Positions 9,264 to 18,015 of a stretch of 64,000 nucleotides of DNA are shown one piece after another. Made by a program: the position numbers and the translations under genes. Each line of letters starts with the position of its first letter. The stretch's first letter is position 1. The notes beneath the pieces are model-generated. The model was not told the DNA's origin, did not search any database, and worked only from the letters and a program-made list of their open reading frames with translations. The DNA comes from Butyricimonas synergistica DSM 23225 (GTDB lineage: Bacteria; Bacteroidota; Bacteroidia; Bacteroidales; Marinifilaceae), in contig NZ_KB903359.1 in assembly GCF_000379665.1 (NCBI RefSeq), positions 1,765,340 to 1,829,339 on the forward strand. Direction: 5' to 3'.

Positions 9264-10184
9264 TTACTTCTTTGATAACTCGGCAAAAACAGAGTCCATC
9301 GAACTCTTCTCTACCTGGATACCCGTCAACCTCCACCCCCGCGCCACGCTGGTTTCCACGATACGTTCCGTAACCTCGGTAGCATCAGTAAAACGCACCC
9401 GATAATTCTTGCCGCCCAGCTCCTCGACGCCCAGCACCCCATCCAACGCTTTCAATTCTTCCGGCGCCGGTGCATTGACAAGGGAAACGATAAGAGTGTC
9501 AGGCACTATATAGTTATCGAAGTCATCCACCGTTCCGGCAAACACGAGTTGCCCTTCCTCAATCATCCGGATATAGTCGCACGTGACCTGTACCTCAGAC
9601 AGGATATGTGTAGACAAGATCACCGTACGTTCTTCCGCGATTTCCTTGATCAAGTGGCGAATTTCCACGATCTGGTTCGGGTCGAGCCCGTTCGTCGGTT
9701 CATCCAGCACGACAAAATCGGGGTTATGGATAATCGCTTGCGCGATACCCAGCCGCTGTTGGTATCCTCCGGAAAGATTACGTATCAGGCGATGGCTAAA
9801 ATGCGATATTCCGCAACGCACCATAACATCCCGAACTGCCCTGGGAATCTCTTTCCCCGGCATCAAGCGCATATTCGCGCAATGGATAAGGTACTCCTCA
9901 ACGGTTAAGTCGGTATGCAAAGGTGGCTTTTGGGGGAGAAACCCAAGGTGCTTTTTCGCTTCCACCGGGTTCTCCCGCAAATTGATTCCCTTGATCCAAA
10001 CATCTCCTTGCGTTTGCTTCAACACCCCGCAAATAATATTCATCGTGGTCGATTTCCCGGCGCCGTTAGAGCCGAGCAGGCCGTAAATACCATTCCTGGT
10101 GATCTCGAAGTTTATATCCCGTATCGCCCACTGGATGCTGTAACGATGGGATAAGTTTTCCACTCTAATAATTGGTTCTTCCAT
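9264..10184 (-). CDS. ABC transporter ATP-binding protein (GldA-like)
   Basis: The product has 306 residues. It has a full nucleotide-binding domain: Walker A GLLGSNGAGKSTTMN (about residues 34-48), Q-loop LPQKPPL, signature LSGGYQQRLGIAQ, Walker B FVVLDEPTNGLDP and the switch histidine in STHILSE. The C-terminal 80 residues form the extension seen in GldA/CcmA-type subunits. It drives the permeases encoded downstream (6945-9239 and possibly 2502-5864). It starts 27 bp after the inactive metallopeptidase gene, which ties the transporter to locus 1. Confidence 0.92.
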   Translation of the reverse strand: MEEPIIRVENLSHRYSIQWAIRDINFEITRNGIYGLLGSNGAGKSTTMNIICGVLKQTQGDVWIKGINLRENPVEAKKHLGFLPQKPPLHTDLTVEEYLIHCANMRLMPGKEIPRAVRDVMVRCGISHFSHRLIRNLSGGYQQRLGIAQAIIHNPDFVVLDEPTNGLDPNQIVEIRHLIKEIAEERTVILSTHILSEVQVTCDYIRMIEEGQLVFAGTVDDFDNYIVPDTLIVSLVNAPAPEELKALDGVLGVEELGGKNYRVRFTDATEVTERIVETSVARGWRLTGIQVEKSSMDSVFAELSKK

Positions 10185-10211
10185 ACGTAATTTAATTATT
10201 CATACAATACA

Positions 10212-12806
10212 TTATTTGTTATCTAGCATCTTCTTGATCTTGTAGAGCAGATACTCGTAGTGCAGGCGGGTATCCCCGCTACTCTTTGCCACGGCGGTGT
10301 TCAGCAAATCCCGTACACGGAACAGCATATTGAAATAGTGGTCGACAGGCACGCAATTACCCGGCATGATTACCCGCGTATTGGGCGAGAACCCATTTCT
10401 CTCGCCTGTCAGCACTTTCTCCGGGAACCAGTAAGAATTTCGCATCATTCGTTCCACCTCTCGGCGGTCGATGCCCGGTAATTCCGAGAGTTCGCTCTCC
10501 ACCAATCCCTTGCGAGGCGTAAAATTCCCCGCCGTGGTGGTTATCGTTGACGAGGCGACCACGCTTCCCAAGAAATCCCGCTGCAAATCCATCTCGTACT
10601 TTTTCAAGGGACGGTTTTTGATCGTACCTTCCCACACGGCATTATAAATATCGTCCATGTATTCCTTCACGGAATAATCCCCGCCTTTCTCTGCCCCTAG
10701 AGCTACGTACTTTATCCTGAAAGTCAACGTACCCAGGATAAAGCCGCGAATCTGGTCTTCCATCGAGTTCCGGATTTCCAATTTGCGCTCCACGTCCTTG
10801 TTATCGAGCCACGAAAGGTCTTTCGCCAATTCCACCATGTATTTCAATGCCGCTTTCTGAGTGGCACGGGGTACCACGACGTAAGCGGGTACATTCTCGT
10901 CAGAGAAAGCCTCCTGCTGGTAGAATCCCCCGAGGTTAACAGAAAGATCATTAATCCGTTTCCGCAACTGGTAACCCAAGGCATTATACATCAGTGCACG
11001 CTTCCGTGTATCCGTATCCTCATCGGCATACCACTCGAAGAAATACCGAAGGGATAATTTCAGGTTATTGACGGCATACTGCAAGGACTTCAGGTGATCG
11101 TCACCCAAGTCCCCGGCAAACGAAGTGGGATCGTAATAATAATAAGGCATTTTCCCGTAGCGGAGATTCGGGTTACCCCGTCCCGCCTTGATCCAACTAT
11201 CCAGCGTCACGAGTTCATCCCACGGGGTATTCGCCTGGAAGATCGGCTTATACAGCCAACCGATGGCATAATAATCATACTCTCCCAACCCCTTGGGTGT
11301 CATGCGTACCCCTCGTTCCGGGTCACCTGGCTGGGCAATATAATTGCAAGGCACGTTGTCCATGATCGATGGGCTCAAGCCATATTCCCGCGTAAAAGCG
11401 GGAGAACGTAAAGAATCAACCGGGTAAGCACCGGAAGCTCCCGCGTTATAAAGGAGCCCAAGGTTGATCCCCGTCTCCCGCATCACGGTAGTCCGAATCA
11501 GATCGCCTACCATTTCTTCCGGTAAAAAAGCCCGCCTCACACCCGGATCTGCAGCCATTGTAGTTAATTTCCGGTCGTTTTGCAAACCAGACACCATCCC
11601 GTCGTAGAGATAAAGGGAAGCATTCAGTATCTCGCCTGTCCTCGGGTCTATATGCATGGAACTCTGCATATCCAACCACAGGGGCGCATAGCGAATGGTT
11701 GAATACTTTATATTGTTGGCGTCAAAATCGGGGTCATCAGACGGAAAGTCAACGACACGCACTACATTCTTGAAACCGATAGCCTCAAACGCCTCGTTCC
11801 ACGCCTCGACACCTTCTTTCACATACTTTTTCCATGCCCCCGGCATCAACGAATCCATGTAGAAGACAATCGGTTTCCGGGGTTCAACAGATTCTCCCCG
11901 GTTATAAGCCGCCACATCTGTCGGTTCCAGACGCCAGCGTTTCGTGTAATGGGTCTGCTCCAAAGGTTTCTTCTCGTCCGGGAAATGGGACACCCGTGTA
12001 AAAGCAACCCCTAGACGGGGATCGGCAAAACGGGGCTTCATCGGCTTCTCGGGCAATTGCAAAAGAATTTTATTAACCGTTACCGACACTTTCACGTCAC
12101 CAGGTGTAATCTTAAAAGCCCCAAACAAGTATTGGTTCTCCACGAAACCCAATTCGCACTGCACGGCGATGTTATTGTCAAAGGCTTTCACGTCTTTCAG
12201 GAAGGAACACTCCTTCTTGAAATTGTGCTCACGGGCTATATACCCGTAGAATGAATTGGCAGCGTAAGGAGCAAAGGGAGTCGTATACGGGGAATACTCC
12301 ATAAATAGAGAGGTCATGTCTACGACGATTGCACTGCTATCCGGTGTAAAAGCTAAAACTTTGAACATGGCGTAAATTCCACCGGCATTCGCCTGTTCAA
12401 TCGCTTCGTCGATATTCCGCCGAGTGCTGTTGTTCAGAGGTTTATCGATTAACGAGATTCGAGCATGCAAAAACGAATCCAAACGGGTAAAACGAAGCGG
12501 TAAAGAATAACCGGCAAACTGCCCGACTACCCCTTCTCCATTATCGCTAATATCTTCGATAGAAGAAACAAGCATCATATCCTTTCCTAACAGGTTGACA
12601 GGAAATTCAACGTATACCTTATCCTTCCACTTATGCACAGTCATTATCCCCCGGGCGGTCTTCATCGTCTTGCCCTTGAAGAGCTTGTCGTAAGGGGTTT
12701 GTTGTTCTACTTTCCGGGATTCCTGTTTCTTCTTCCTTGCCATTAACTGATTGCAAAAACCGAACAAGAAAAGGGATACCCACACGAGATATATGATTCT
12801 TTTCAT
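10212..12806 (-). CDS. Catalytically degenerate zinc-metallopeptidase homologue (DUF5117/DUF4953 family)
   Basis: The product has 864 residues with an N-terminal signal peptide. It is colinear with the active enzyme just upstream: TPYDKLFKGK, LLPEKPMKPRFADPRLG-type segment, RWRLEPTD, KPIVFYMDSLMP, DPRTGEILNASLYLYD and YIAQPGDPERGV. At the active site (about residues 443-453) the expected HExxHxxxxxH reads RETGINLGLLY: the glutamate stays but all three zinc histidines are lost. The Met-turn region is SIMDN instead of SIMDY. The frame is open throughout and other family blocks are conserved, so this looks like a maintained pseudoenzyme, perhaps a partner or substrate-binding subunit of its neighbour. 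That role is inferred. Confidence 0.88.
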   Translation of the reverse strand: MKRIIYLVWVSLFLFGFCNQLMARKKKQESRKVEQQTPYDKLFKGKTMKTARGIMTVHKWKDKVYVEFPVNLLGKDMMLVSSIEDISDNGEGVVGQFAGYSLPLRFTRLDSFLHARISLIDKPLNNSTRRNIDEAIEQANAGGIYAMFKVLAFTPDSSAIVVDMTSLFMEYSPYTTPFAPYAANSFYGYIAREHNFKKECSFLKDVKAFDNNIAVQCELGFVENQYLFGAFKITPGDVKVSVTVNKILLQLPEKPMKPRFADPRLGVAFTRVSHFPDEKKPLEQTHYTKRWRLEPTDVAAYNRGESVEPRKPIVFYMDSLMPGAWKKYVKEGVEAWNEAFEAIGFKNVVRVVDFPSDDPDFDANNIKYSTIRYAPLWLDMQSSMHIDPRTGEILNASLYLYDGMVSGLQNDRKLTTMAADPGVRRAFLPEEMVGDLIRTTVMRETGINLGLLYNAGASGAYPVDSLRSPAFTREYGLSPSIMDNVPCNYIAQPGDPERGVRMTPKGLGEYDYYAIGWLYKPIFQANTPWDELVTLDSWIKAGRGNPNLRYGKMPYYYYDPTSFAGDLGDDHLKSLQYAVNNLKLSLRYFFEWYADEDTDTRKRALMYNALGYQLRKRINDLSVNLGGFYQQEAFSDENVPAYVVVPRATQKAALKYMVELAKDLSWLDNKDVERKLEIRNSMEDQIRGFILGTLTFRIKYVALGAEKGGDYSVKEYMDDIYNAVWEGTIKNRPLKKYEMDLQRDFLGSVVASSTITTTAGNFTPRKGLVESELSELPGIDRREVERMMRNSYWFPEKVLTGERNGFSPNTRVIMPGNCVPVDHYFNMLFRVRDLLNTAVAKSSGDTRLHYEYLLYKIKKMLDNK

Positions 12807-12838
12807 ACTATTCTTTTTTAATATTCTCTGATGGCAGA

Positions 12839-15496
12839 TTATTTAAACGCTTGTTCCAATTTGTATAGTAACAGGCGATAGTGTTGGCGAGTATCCTCTG
12901 ACCCCGTGTTCACCTTGCCCTTGATCAAAGACTGTATCTTCCTCAACATATCGAAATACAAATGATCCAAAGGTTCGACTACTATGTTAGTATTGACATT
13001 CACCCAGTAGCCGAATCCCTGCCGTTCGATATTTCCGGGCAAAGTTGTCACCGGAACCGCCTCCCGGCAAACAGCAACGGCTTCCCGGTTCGAGAACACT
13101 CCCATCCATTCAGCAGGCAGTATGCCATAACGTTCCCGGCTATAAGCTTTCACGGGTTCGGGCACCTCGATCATCCGGCTAGCGGACACCACGGAGAACG
13201 GATCTCCAGACATTCCTTTCTTCGCCACGCCGGAGAACAACATCACGTTAGATAATAGTTTCATTTGCAAGTTCTTCTCGGATACCGTCAACGTCCTTCC
13301 TTTCCGGGTTGGGGCAAACACAAAATCCTGCACGTCAGCCAAAAACTCCCGAGGTGTATATGTTTCCGCATTCTCGTCCTTTACGGCACTCAATGCAACC
13401 GATCCCAGGCGGGACATTACTGCCCCAAATATTTTATCTTCCAACTCGGTAGATATATTGCTCATCAATCCCCATTGAGCCTGCATTCCGGGAGCATTCA
13501 ACCAATCCATATTCCCGAGCTGCCCCAGCAAAAAACGAAGAGCCCTTTGCTGTTTCTCTTTCGGCACGACGGCGTAACTCGGCAGAGCATCCCCGTCATA
13601 GCGTTCGTTGAGATAAAGCCCGCCGATGTTCAGCAACACGTGGTTCACGTAACGCACGTACTGGTACACGATTTCATTATACATCCCCTGGCGGAAAGTG
13701 TAATCCGAGTCATCCTTCTCTACCCAATCACTCATATTGGCAAGCACGTACTGCAAATTTTTCACCCCGTAGGTAGACGACTTGATAGCATCATCGCCCA
13801 AATCCTCCTCCACGGAACTCGGATCGAAACGAGAGAATATCTGTTGTTTCCCGTAACGATACACCGGGTCACCCGATTTCTCGGCAATCCATCGATTTAA
13901 CGTAGGCACCTCCTCTTTGGCATTTCGTGCGTCCAACAAAGGAGTATACAGCCATTTGATAGCGTACAGGTCGTACACGCCCAAATCCGGCGGTGTCAGC
14001 TTTACGCCCCGTTCCTTATCACCGGGCTGTGCCACGTAATTGTTTCGGGCATAATCCATGATCGAATAGGTCGTCCCGTATTTTCGTGTGAACGACGGGG
14101 AACGCAAGGAATCCGTCGGGATAGCTGCCGAACCGGACATATTGTGCATCAATGCTAGACAGTGCCCTACCTCGTGAGCTACCACGTAGCGGATACAACT
14201 TCCCAAGGTTTCCTCGTCAAACATCACTTTGCGCACGTCGGGGTCAGCAGGAGAAGTTTGCAAGAAACGCCAGTCCTGTACCAACTTCACCAGATTATGG
14301 TACAGGTAAACAGAAGCATTTAATATTTCACCTGTCCGGGGATCAGTCCACGAGGGACCCATGGCATTCTGCACGGGAGAAGGCGAATAGCGCACACACG
14401 AATATTTCAAGTTATCGGGATCAAACTCGGGATCATCCGCGGGAAAATCTCTTGCCAAGATGGCATCCTTGAACCCAATCGCCTCGAAAGCCTTCTGCCA
14501 TTCCTCTACACCGGCTTTAATATACTTTCTCCAACTTTCAGGGAAAGCGTTGTCCACGTAAAACACGATCGGCTGTTTCGGCTCAACCAATTTTCCTTGC
14601 CTGTAAGCCGCCTCATCGACAGGTTCCAAACGCCAGCGATTCGCGTAATACCTCGTTTCCACGCCCTTGTTCTCGTGGCTGAAAGCAGACCTGTTGCTGT
14701 AAAATATTCCGATACGGGGATCTGCAAAACGAGGACGCATGGGCTTCTCCGGCAACAGGACAAAACTACGCGTCAGCACTGCCGTGAACGGCAATTTATA
14801 TATATAATAATACCTCCCGTCACGCACGTTCACCTCGTAACTCAAAGAAGATTGTACGCTCACGTTGTCCGCGAAAGCCTTGACTTTTCCTAGCTGGGAC
14901 TTATCTTTCTTAAATTCCTTCACGATCCAGCGTCCTTGTCCCAAAATCGGGGCATAAGGTGAGAACGGGGTCATCAGTTCATTATCTGCCAAAAAGAATT
15001 CGCTCACGTCAATCACGACAGCCGTACTATCGGGATTGTAAGCCAAGATACCGAAATTATGCATCACAGCAGGGCGGGTACTCTCGGCAATACGCTGCCG
15101 AAGACTTTCCACCTCTGTTTCGTACGGGATATTTACCTGCCGCAGGCTAATAATAGAGTCTGTCCGGGTAAATACCACGTGTAACGGATCGGTCGGTTTC
15201 TCCCCGACACTCCCGAACCAATTGCTCGTGGTCTCCGAAATCGTGGAGCCTAACAGCATATCCCGATTCAATAATTCGAGAGGAATCTCGAAATACACTT
15301 TATTGTCTGTCTTGTGAATCGTCATCAATCCCTTTACCGTTTCACATTTCCCTTTAAATAACTTCTCGTAAGGAGTTTCCTTCTTTATCTCTTTGCCTTT
15401 GTCGGCAGTTTTCTTTTTTCTTGCTAACGCATCATTCCCACCCCCAAGAACACACAACACAACCAGCAAGAAAGAAATCCGAATTGATTTACTCAT
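12839..15496 (-). CDS. Zinc-dependent metallopeptidase, metzincin type (DUF5117/DUF4953 family), active site intact
   Basis: The product has 885 residues; a signal peptide (about 1-25) sends it to the periplasm or outer membrane. Residues 441-451 read HEVGHCLALMH, the HExxHxxxxxH zinc site of metzincins, followed by a Met-turn region YSIMDYA near residue 480. Family blocks LLPEKPMRPRFADPRIG, RWRLEPVDEAAY, DPRTGEILNASVYLYH and NYVAQPGDKERGV are present. It probably cuts extracellular or periplasmic proteins or peptides. It lies 32 bp before an inactive homologue and 223 bp after the PKD-like gene, with a REP-like element between. Confidence 0.9.
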   Translation of the reverse strand: MSKSIRISFLLVVLCVLGGGNDALARKKKTADKGKEIKKETPYEKLFKGKCETVKGLMTIHKTDNKVYFEIPLELLNRDMLLGSTISETTSNWFGSVGEKPTDPLHVVFTRTDSIISLRQVNIPYETEVESLRQRIAESTRPAVMHNFGILAYNPDSTAVVIDVSEFFLADNELMTPFSPYAPILGQGRWIVKEFKKDKSQLGKVKAFADNVSVQSSLSYEVNVRDGRYYYIYKLPFTAVLTRSFVLLPEKPMRPRFADPRIGIFYSNRSAFSHENKGVETRYYANRWRLEPVDEAAYRQGKLVEPKQPIVFYVDNAFPESWRKYIKAGVEEWQKAFEAIGFKDAILARDFPADDPEFDPDNLKYSCVRYSPSPVQNAMGPSWTDPRTGEILNASVYLYHNLVKLVQDWRFLQTSPADPDVRKVMFDEETLGSCIRYVVAHEVGHCLALMHNMSGSAAIPTDSLRSPSFTRKYGTTYSIMDYARNNYVAQPGDKERGVKLTPPDLGVYDLYAIKWLYTPLLDARNAKEEVPTLNRWIAEKSGDPVYRYGKQQIFSRFDPSSVEEDLGDDAIKSSTYGVKNLQYVLANMSDWVEKDDSDYTFRQGMYNEIVYQYVRYVNHVLLNIGGLYLNERYDGDALPSYAVVPKEKQQRALRFLLGQLGNMDWLNAPGMQAQWGLMSNISTELEDKIFGAVMSRLGSVALSAVKDENAETYTPREFLADVQDFVFAPTRKGRTLTVSEKNLQMKLLSNVMLFSGVAKKGMSGDPFSVVSASRMIEVPEPVKAYSRERYGILPAEWMGVFSNREAVAVCREAVPVTTLPGNIERQGFGYWVNVNTNIVVEPLDHLYFDMLRKIQSLIKGKVNTGSEDTRQHYRLLLYKLEQAFK

Positions 15497-15586
15497 AATT
15501 CTTTCGTTTAAATTTCACACGTGATATTAATTTTAAAACACACAACACCCCTTAACTTGTTTTTATGACAAGTCAAGAACAAAAGT

Positions 15587-15705
15587 TGCCCGAAAAGCGT
15601 CTTTAACTCGTTTATCATTCTGAATGCGGTAACATCTCCTGCTCAAAGCCTTGCGACAAGAGATGCTTCGCAGTGCTTAGCATGACAAACGATACTTTTC
15701 GGACA
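15587..15705. repeat. REP-like palindromic intergenic element
   Basis: The outer arms CCGAAAAG (15590-15597) and CTTTTCGG (15695-15702) are inverted. Inside lies an ATCATTCTGAATGC ... GAGATGCTTCGCAG ... GCATGACA arrangement. This resembles a degenerate copy of an intergenic palindrome common in Bacteroidota genomes (recognised from memory, not searched). A smaller hairpin, ACTTGT/ACAAGT, lies just before it at about 15555-15573. The element separates the lipoprotein genes from the peptidase genes and may cause partial termination. Confidence 0.5.
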
Positions 15706-15719
15706 GCCTCATTTCTAAA

Positions 15720-17294
15720 TTATTGATAACGATCAAACACTAGATTATAATAACCACCCCACTTCCAACTAACACTCTTTATATCCCCAAGACCGTGTAC
15801 CCGATGCAATATTCCCGTTTCTCCCGGATGTGCAGCTCCTAATATTTCAGGATTAATCGCATCACAGATATAAAATCTTCCGTCATTCAATGCCACTCCC
15901 ACTCTTGTACAATCGGCATCTTGCATAATATGGGTAATTCTGGCTCCATTGCCGAAATCCGTGTATTCTTTCACAACTTTCGTATTCACATCGTAGAAAT
16001 ACAATTTACTACCTTCTCCAAAATACAGATAACCAGACAAACGAAGCCTCCAGTACACGGTATTATCAGAAACTAAACTGTTCCCGGCAAATACTTCCTG
16101 CGTAGCATCGATTATAGTACGCGTCTCGTAATTTCCATTTAACATAAATGACTGATATATATATTCTCCTGTACTTGCATTTTTGACTATCGTCACGAAA
16201 TTCTTGCCATCAGTGTGGTCACCGCAATAAATCAATTTATTGTCTCCCAAATTCAACAAATCCATGAATGTATTCGGATCATTCGTGTTTATTATATCCA
16301 ATTTGGCACCTAAATAACTATTCCCGGAACTATAACTGGTATAACACCCCACAAGCCGATTATTCAATTCATCATGCAACAAAATACAATTAGATTTATT
16401 TGTGCTCACATCAAAAACCTTTGATATTTTAGAACCTCCACCCGGGAAATACACCGGTATATCCATAAAATACGCCTCGTGATGCATTGCTGAAGAATTC
16501 TGATTCCGCCTCCAGTAAATATTTCCGTTCAATCCTATGGCAAAATCGCAATATCCCCCGCGACAAAAAGCCATGGGTTCAAACCCGGTAGGATAAGCAG
16601 CTCCCTGGAATTCATCCCGCAATTCAAGCACCTTTCCCAAATTATCTCCATTCAACACGGTAGCATATCCTCCCTCCTGTATGACAACAACCTCATCCTC
16701 GGTATTATCCATCGTGTACGCCGTAACGGATAATAAATTGGCATTGGGCAAAGGAGAGCCCGGTTGCAAATCCGAATACAAGTCTGGAAAATCCGACCAG
16801 AAATAATGTGTTTTATTATCATCATCTTTCCAAGAATCTCTCCGGATATAATTAATTGCCGGTTTACCGTCTTTCATACTACCAATTATCCAACCGACCA
16901 TATAAGGCGATTTTATCGTAACATTAGCAGAATAACGACTTACCACCCCCGTTGCCTTTTCCGTAACAAAAAGATAATAATTGAATGTCCCACATTCGTC
17001 CGGTACATATATCAAATTTCTTTCCCTGGAAATAGTATCTCCCGACCAAGTCTGTTTCCACACAAATTCAAAAGCTGCATCCGAAGTATCCCGATCAGGA
17101 TATTTCCACGTAAAATCCATAACAAGTTTCAACGTATCTCCCAAGATTATTGAAGATTTGGACAATGAACTCACCAATGCCATCTTTTCTATTTGGTTAT
17201 AATCAACCAAATCGTAATTCCCTTTATCTTCATAGCAGGCCATTAACAAGCATATAAATGCCCATAATGAAATAATTATTACTTTCAATTTCAT
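15720..17294 (-). CDS. PKD-like family surface lipoprotein
   Basis: The product has 524 residues. A lipoprotein signal ends in LLMACYEDKGNYD; this CYEDKGNY start is typical of the Bacteroidota PKD-like family. An Ig/PKD-type fold follows (FEFVWKQTWSG, then TFNYYLFVTEKATGV), then a beta-rich, propeller-like remainder. It is the third lipoprotein after SusC, 15 bp downstream of the DUF4843 gene. The counterpart in locus 2 is at 38819-40324. It is probably a cell-surface ligand-binding component of the SusCD complex; the ligand is unknown. Confidence 0.82.
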   Translation of the reverse strand: MKLKVIIISLWAFICLLMACYEDKGNYDLVDYNQIEKMALVSSLSKSSIILGDTLKLVMDFTWKYPDRDTSDAAFEFVWKQTWSGDTISRERNLIYVPDECGTFNYYLFVTEKATGVVSRYSANVTIKSPYMVGWIIGSMKDGKPAINYIRRDSWKDDDNKTHYFWSDFPDLYSDLQPGSPLPNANLLSVTAYTMDNTEDEVVVIQEGGYATVLNGDNLGKVLELRDEFQGAAYPTGFEPMAFCRGGYCDFAIGLNGNIYWRRNQNSSAMHHEAYFMDIPVYFPGGGSKISKVFDVSTNKSNCILLHDELNNRLVGCYTSYSSGNSYLGAKLDIINTNDPNTFMDLLNLGDNKLIYCGDHTDGKNFVTIVKNASTGEYIYQSFMLNGNYETRTIIDATQEVFAGNSLVSDNTVYWRLRLSGYLYFGEGSKLYFYDVNTKVVKEYTDFGNGARITHIMQDADCTRVGVALNDGRFYICDAINPEILGAAHPGETGILHRVHGLGDIKSVSWKWGGYYNLVFDRYQ

Positions 17295-17309
17295 AACAAA
17301 CGTTTTTAA

Positions 17310-18005
17310 TTATCCACCAATTAATTTGACTTGCATCTCTGTCCCATCATCTTCCAGTACCGGAGTTTTATTATCTTTCTCCTTCAACAAATAATTCTTG
17401 AAGATAATCGTGTAATAGCGTAGTTCATTGGCATCACTCGGGTCAAGATCGGCTTTTCCAGTTTCCTGAATAAATAAACGATATTTCTTATCCGAGTAAT
17501 CTCCCAAATAACTACTAGTCACAGTTGAATTCCACCAATCCGGCTTTGCAATCACGTTCGATGTATAAATAATATTTCCCAAACAATTGGATTGCCCCAA
17601 CATAAAATCATCGGTTTCAGCCAATCGTATAGTAAGCTTCTTCGCTTGTTGACTAATATCCGGTGTTTTGATAAAAGTGATCCAACAAGTATCAATCACT
17701 GTCCCCGCTTTCATAATAAAATTTGTCGGTAAAATATACGAATCATCATTCGCATTTGTGAATTCCTCTGCCACAACGATCTTGTATGCACGATCTTGTT
17801 GTGAAGGTAACCCGATAACTTCCACTAAAACAGGAAAATCCAATTGATTATCATTTGGGTAAGCAAGAAAAGAACAAGTAGAAGAATCCACGAGATTTTT
17901 CACAAACTGTACGTAGTTGCCATCCCGATAAACCATAATATCATCCCGCTGGCATGACAATAGAATCAGGAATAAAGCAATCGCTAATAAATATACTTTT
18001 TTCAT
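17310..18005 (-). CDS. DUF4843 domain lipoprotein
   Basis: The product has 231 residues with a lipobox ILLSCQRD. The body shows the DUF4843 pattern: NYVQFVKN near the start, then FPVLVEVIGLPSQQDRAYKIVV, and a C-terminal part with LGDYSDKKYRLFIQETG and ELRYYTIIFKNYL. Members of this family usually sit directly after SusD in FecI/FecR-controlled loci. It is 10 bp downstream of the susD-like gene. The homologue in locus 2 is at 40340-41125. Its molecular role is unknown; a surface accessory lipoprotein is likely. Confidence 0.8.
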   Translation of the reverse strand: MKKVYLLAIALFLILLSCQRDDIMVYRDGNYVQFVKNLVDSSTCSFLAYPNDNQLDFPVLVEVIGLPSQQDRAYKIVVAEEFTNANDDSYILPTNFIMKAGTVIDTCWITFIKTPDISQQAKKLTIRLAETDDFMLGQSNCLGNIIYTSNVIAKPDWWNSTVTSSYLGDYSDKKYRLFIQETGKADLDPSDANELRYYTIIFKNYLLKEKDNKTPVLEDDGTEMQVKLIGG

Positions 18006-18015
18006 AATGTCCTAA

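Noticed and set aside
6945-10184. Gliding motility (gldA/F/G) assignment
   Set aside because: The ATPase and GldFG-type fusion are common ABC exporters in non-gliding gut Bacteroidota, and no other gld or spr gene is present.
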